Of a DNA stretch of 7,901 bases, positions 5,928-7,901 are shown piece by piece. A program made the translations under genes and the position numbers. The stretch's first letter is position 1, and each line of letters begins with the position of its first letter. The notes under the pieces were generated by a model, which was given only the letters and a program-made list of their open reading frames with translations, was not told the DNA's origin and ran no database searches. Origin of the DNA: JBBRGG01 sp038240875 (GTDB lineage: Bacteria; Planctomycetota; Phycisphaerae; Phycisphaerales; UBA1924); the NCBI GenBank assembly GCA_038240875.1, contig JBBRGG010000169.1:1-7901 (forward strand). The letters run 5' to 3'.

Positions 5928-6473
5928 TCACATCGGCTTTTTGGCGATGGTCACGTCGTAGATGTGCAACAGCTTTTCTTTGTCGAAGACCATCTCTTGA
6001 CGCGAGCTGCCGACGATGTCGTACTCGGTGGTTAGCTCGATGGCGTCAACCGGGCATGCCTCTTCGCACATGCCACAGAAGATGCAGCGCAGCTCGTCGA
6101 TCTCAAACTTCGCCGGGTACTTTTCGCGATCGTCCCATGGGCTCTCGGCGGCTTCGATATGGATGCAGCGAGCCGGGCAGATCGTGGGGCACATCATGCA
6201 CGCGACGCACTTCACGCGGCCTTGCTCGTCGCGATTGAGCCGGTGCACGCCACGAAAGTTGGACTTTTCCATGCCACCTTCGAGCACGGGCATGTCCTCG
6301 CGGCGTTGCTCGGGGTACTGCATGGTTCGGCTGGTCTTGCCGTGGCCAAAGGATGTGAAAAAGTGACGCATCGTTGTGCCAAAGCCTTTGACGACTTCGG
6401 GTATATAGAGAGCCTCCAAGCGTGTCTGGGGACGAAACACGAGCGTGCGAATATCTTCTGGACGAATAGCCAT
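5928..6473 (-). CDS. nuoI: NADH-quinone oxidoreductase subunit I (two 4Fe-4S clusters)
   Basis: Peripheral-arm subunit of respiratory complex I that passes electrons through two 4Fe-4S clusters (N6a, N6b) toward quinone at the inner face of the membrane. The 181-residue product has the family length (about 160-180). The first cluster motif is C89, C92, C95, C99-Pro and the second C130, C133, C136, C140-Pro, both CxxCxxCxxxCP; RTMQYPEQR at 49-57 is the conserved T-x-x-YPE segment. The ATG at 6473 was chosen because the family-like sequence begins there; the open frame continues upstream to 6749 but that part does not resemble NuoI. No clear Shine-Dalgarno is visible. Complex I genes normally sit in a nuoA-N run; here no other nuo gene is adjacent in the window, with argC downstream and a divergent gene upstream. 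A different ferredoxin-type oxidoreductase subunit is less likely given the YPE segment. Confidence 0.88.
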   Translation of the reverse strand: MAIRPEDIRTLVFRPQTRLEALYIPEVVKGFGTTMRHFFTSFGHGKTSRTMQYPEQRREDMPVLEGGMEKSNFRGVHRLNRDEQGRVKCVACMMCPTICPARCIHIEAAESPWDDREKYPAKFEIDELRCIFCGMCEEACPVDAIELTTEYDIVGSSRQEMVFDKEKLLHIYDVTIAKKPM

Positions 6474-6862
6474 AGGGAAACAGTGTACGCGTGTGCTTTG
6501 TCGCCGTGGGACGCGAGGAATAGTGCGTGAAGGAAAGTAGCTGGGAGTTTCTTTGTACAAAATCCCCCGAGCATCATCCCCCATTACTGCCTTGGCTCGG
6601 AAACAAGCCACGGCTCGGAATTCAACCACTTTCAGCTCGCAACGGTTTCTTGACCAGCCCACGTGAAAGAGGCGATAGACTGGTACTACTAACTGTTGCC
6701 AAGGGCTTGTCGCGCGGACTTGGCAAGCTCGGCACGCCCTACACGTCAAAATCAGCCCGATACCCTACTTGCACATGTTTCGCGTTTATTCACGCAGTTC
6801 ATCCGCTGACTTTAGACTTGAACTGCATCACTTCTGCCTCGCACCGTTTCGGAGCCCACTTC
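6474..6862. other. Divergent intergenic region between nuoI and the membrane protein gene
   Basis: This 389-base stretch should hold the promoters of both flanking genes. I see no RNA gene and no persuasive -35/-10 pair. Visible structure is modest: a direct repeat GGCTCGGAA at 6594-6602 and 6612-6620 (18-base period), with overlapping short inverted pieces TGGCT/AGCCA around 6593-6610, and two copies of ATCCCCC near 6562-6582. These could be an operator but nothing identifies a regulator. Confidence 0.4.
6851..6854 (+). promoter_or_regulatory. Ribosome binding site of the membrane protein gene
   Basis: GGAG stands 8 bases before the ATG at 6863. With the immediate basic, coding-like start it supports this ATG as the translation start. 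Confidence 0.55.
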
Positions 6863-7901
6863 ATGGCCAAAGGACGAAACAACAAGGTGCTCTTTGACCT
6901 GATTCCCCAGCGAACAGCTCAACCCGCTTCGGGTAAGCCGGTCCCTAAACCAGTTGTCCGGGTTGATTTGCAACCCTCCGAGGCAGCTGAACCAGTTCAA
7001 AAACCGCCACACGACAAAGCGACGCAGACGCCAACTTCGCAAAGCCAGCCGAGCAAGTCGTACAAGCCGACGATGTCGCCACGCGTTGCCCCCACTCCCT
7101 CAAATTTCGCAACAGCCTCGCACACCAAAACTACACAGAGCCAAACTTCACAGAGTCAAGCCCAGCACATTCAAGCCCAGCAAATTCAGGCTCCGCAAAG
7201 TGAGGCACAGGCACACGCACACGCAGCAAACCAGTCTGCTTCTCGCTCGCCTAGCCAGCCGATTGATTTTCGTTCGACGCAAGAAGAGGACTTGTCGCGT
7301 CGTAAATCGCCACAATCATTTGCAAGTACTACGGTTGCGCTGTCACGAGAAGTCGAGCCAACGCCTGTGGCTTCAAGCCAGCCTAGGCAGAAGGCATCGC
7401 CTTGGCCCGCGTTTTTAGGAACGAATAATCTTGCGATTCCGGTCAATGTTCTTTATCTTGGCGTGGCGTTGCTATTGGTCTGCGCCATTGCGGTGTATGC
7501 ACTAGGGGTTTCCATTGGTGAACAGCGAGCGTCGGCTCGATTGGCCGCCGGCACACCAAACATAGATCCAAAGATCACCGAACCAGGCGATCCTGGTAAT
7601 CTGGTTGCAAATTCTCTGTCAGGCACAATTTCGGACGCAACCGGGCAGCAACCAAGGACTAATCCAGGAACTACGCCGGGCCTCGATGGTGGACCTGCTC
7701 AACAAAGTCGGCCTCCAACGCCTAGGCCCGTTGTCACAAATCAAACTTCAACAACTACTTATGTCGTTCCTGTGGGCGGAATTCTGACCTCACGTGGCGT
7801 AATAATGTCGGACCCTAGAGTCCCAGAACTGAATTATCTCGCGCTTGCGAGCCTCGCCGAAGACGACGCGAAGGCGGCGATTGCCTTTCTTTCTGTGAAT
7901 G
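6863..7901 (+). CDS. Single-pass membrane protein with disordered Gln/Ser/Pro-rich N-terminal region (runs off right edge)
   Basis: The frame is open from the ATG at 6863 to the window end (346 complete codons, no stop). Residues 1-15 (MAKGRNNKVLFDLIP) look like a short conserved head. Residues 16-190 are low-complexity, rich in Pro, Gln, Ser, Thr and Ala, with a Gln-rich repeat at about 90-125 and alternating Ala-His at 117-121. One hydrophobic segment spans about 196-216 (VLYLGVALLLVCAIAVYALGV). A Pro/Thr/Gly-rich linker follows to about 300, then an ordered-looking part with VVPVGGILTSRG and LNYLALASLAEDDAKAAIAF. No signal peptide is seen; a signal-anchor protein with a cytoplasmic N-terminal region is likely. 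The visible end somewhat recalls the beginning of a SPOR-like or peptidoglycan-associated domain, but that is a guess and I do not recognise the gene. Transcribed divergently from nuoI. Confidence 0.75.
   Translation, partial: MAKGRNNKVLFDLIPQRTAQPASGKPVPKPVVRVDLQPSEAAEPVQKPPHDKATQTPTSQSQPSKSYKPTMSPRVAPTPSNFATASHTKTTQSQTSQSQAQHIQAQQIQAPQSEAQAHAHAANQSASRSPSQPIDFRSTQEEDLSRRKSPQSFASTTVALSREVEPTPVASSQPRQKASPWPAFLGTNNLAIPVNVLYLGVALLLVCAIAVYALGVSIGEQRASARLAAGTPNIDPKITEPGDPGNLVANSLSGTISDATGQQPRTNPGTTPGLDGGPAQQSRPPTPRPVVTNQTSTTTYVVPVGGILTSRGVIMSDPRVPELNYLALASLAEDDAKAAIAFLSVN
7157..7201 (+). repeat. 15-bp tandem repeat coding the Gln-rich stretch
   Basis: Two near-identical 15-base units at 7157-7171 and 7172-7186 (CAAGCCCAGCAMATT) and a diverged third at 7187-7201 encode Gln-Ala-Gln-x-Ile pentapeptides in the disordered region of the membrane protein. 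The unit keeps frame. Confidence 0.65.

Noticed and set aside
6474..6749. In-frame open extension upstream of nuoI (92 codons without stop)
   Set aside because: The translated sequence is unlike NuoI N-termini, is rich in Cys/Arg typical of non-coding frames, and the family-like sequence begins at the ATG at 6473.
6769..6817. TTGCAC and nearby hexamers as a promoter of the membrane protein gene
   Set aside because: No -10 match at proper spacing; TTAGAC fits poorly.

Overview
The window is bacterial, moderately GC-rich, and holds seven genes. Six lie head to tail on the minus strand and form most of an arginine biosynthesis cluster; a seventh, on the plus strand at the right edge, is divergent. 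No RNA gene, insertion sequence, CRISPR array or convincing factor-independent terminator was seen.

Layout in minus-strand transcription order (right to left): nuoI (4Fe-4S subunit of respiratory complex I), argC, argB (4-bp ATGA overlap with argC), argF, argG, a DUF1801-family protein with a lysine-rich histone-H1-like tail, and the 5' third of argH, which leaves the window at its left edge. ArgC makes N-acetylglutamate semialdehyde from the phosphate made by ArgB. ArgF carbamoylates ornithine to citrulline, ArgG joins citrulline to aspartate, and ArgH releases arginine and fumarate. The first enzyme (argA or argJ), argD, and the deacetylation step (argE or argJ) are not in the window. On the plus strand at 6863 a single-pass membrane protein gene with a long Gln/Ser/Pro-rich N-terminal region runs off the right edge.

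The gene order argC-B-F-G-(x)-H, and the recalled resemblance of ArgC, ArgB and the ArgH start to the Escherichia coli proteins, recall the gammaproteobacterial argCBFGH operon. An isolated nuoI, loose spacing between genes and low-complexity insertions in the enzymes look less like that group. I cannot name the organism from sequence alone; a planctomycete-like bacterium is only a guess.

The most unusual observation concerns the DUF1801 gene. Its annotated stop follows a run of five A's, and the -1 frame beyond the stop continues the same Ala/Ser/Lys tail for 23 more residues, carried by a 12-bp tandem repeat, to a clean TAA at 475-477. Either a one-base indel has recently trimmed the tail, or the sequence has an error, or the ribosome shifts frame there. 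Other points of interest are Asn/Ser/Pro insertions in ArgB and ArgC, an 8-bp tandem repeat just upstream of the argG start, and a possible internal promoter before argF.
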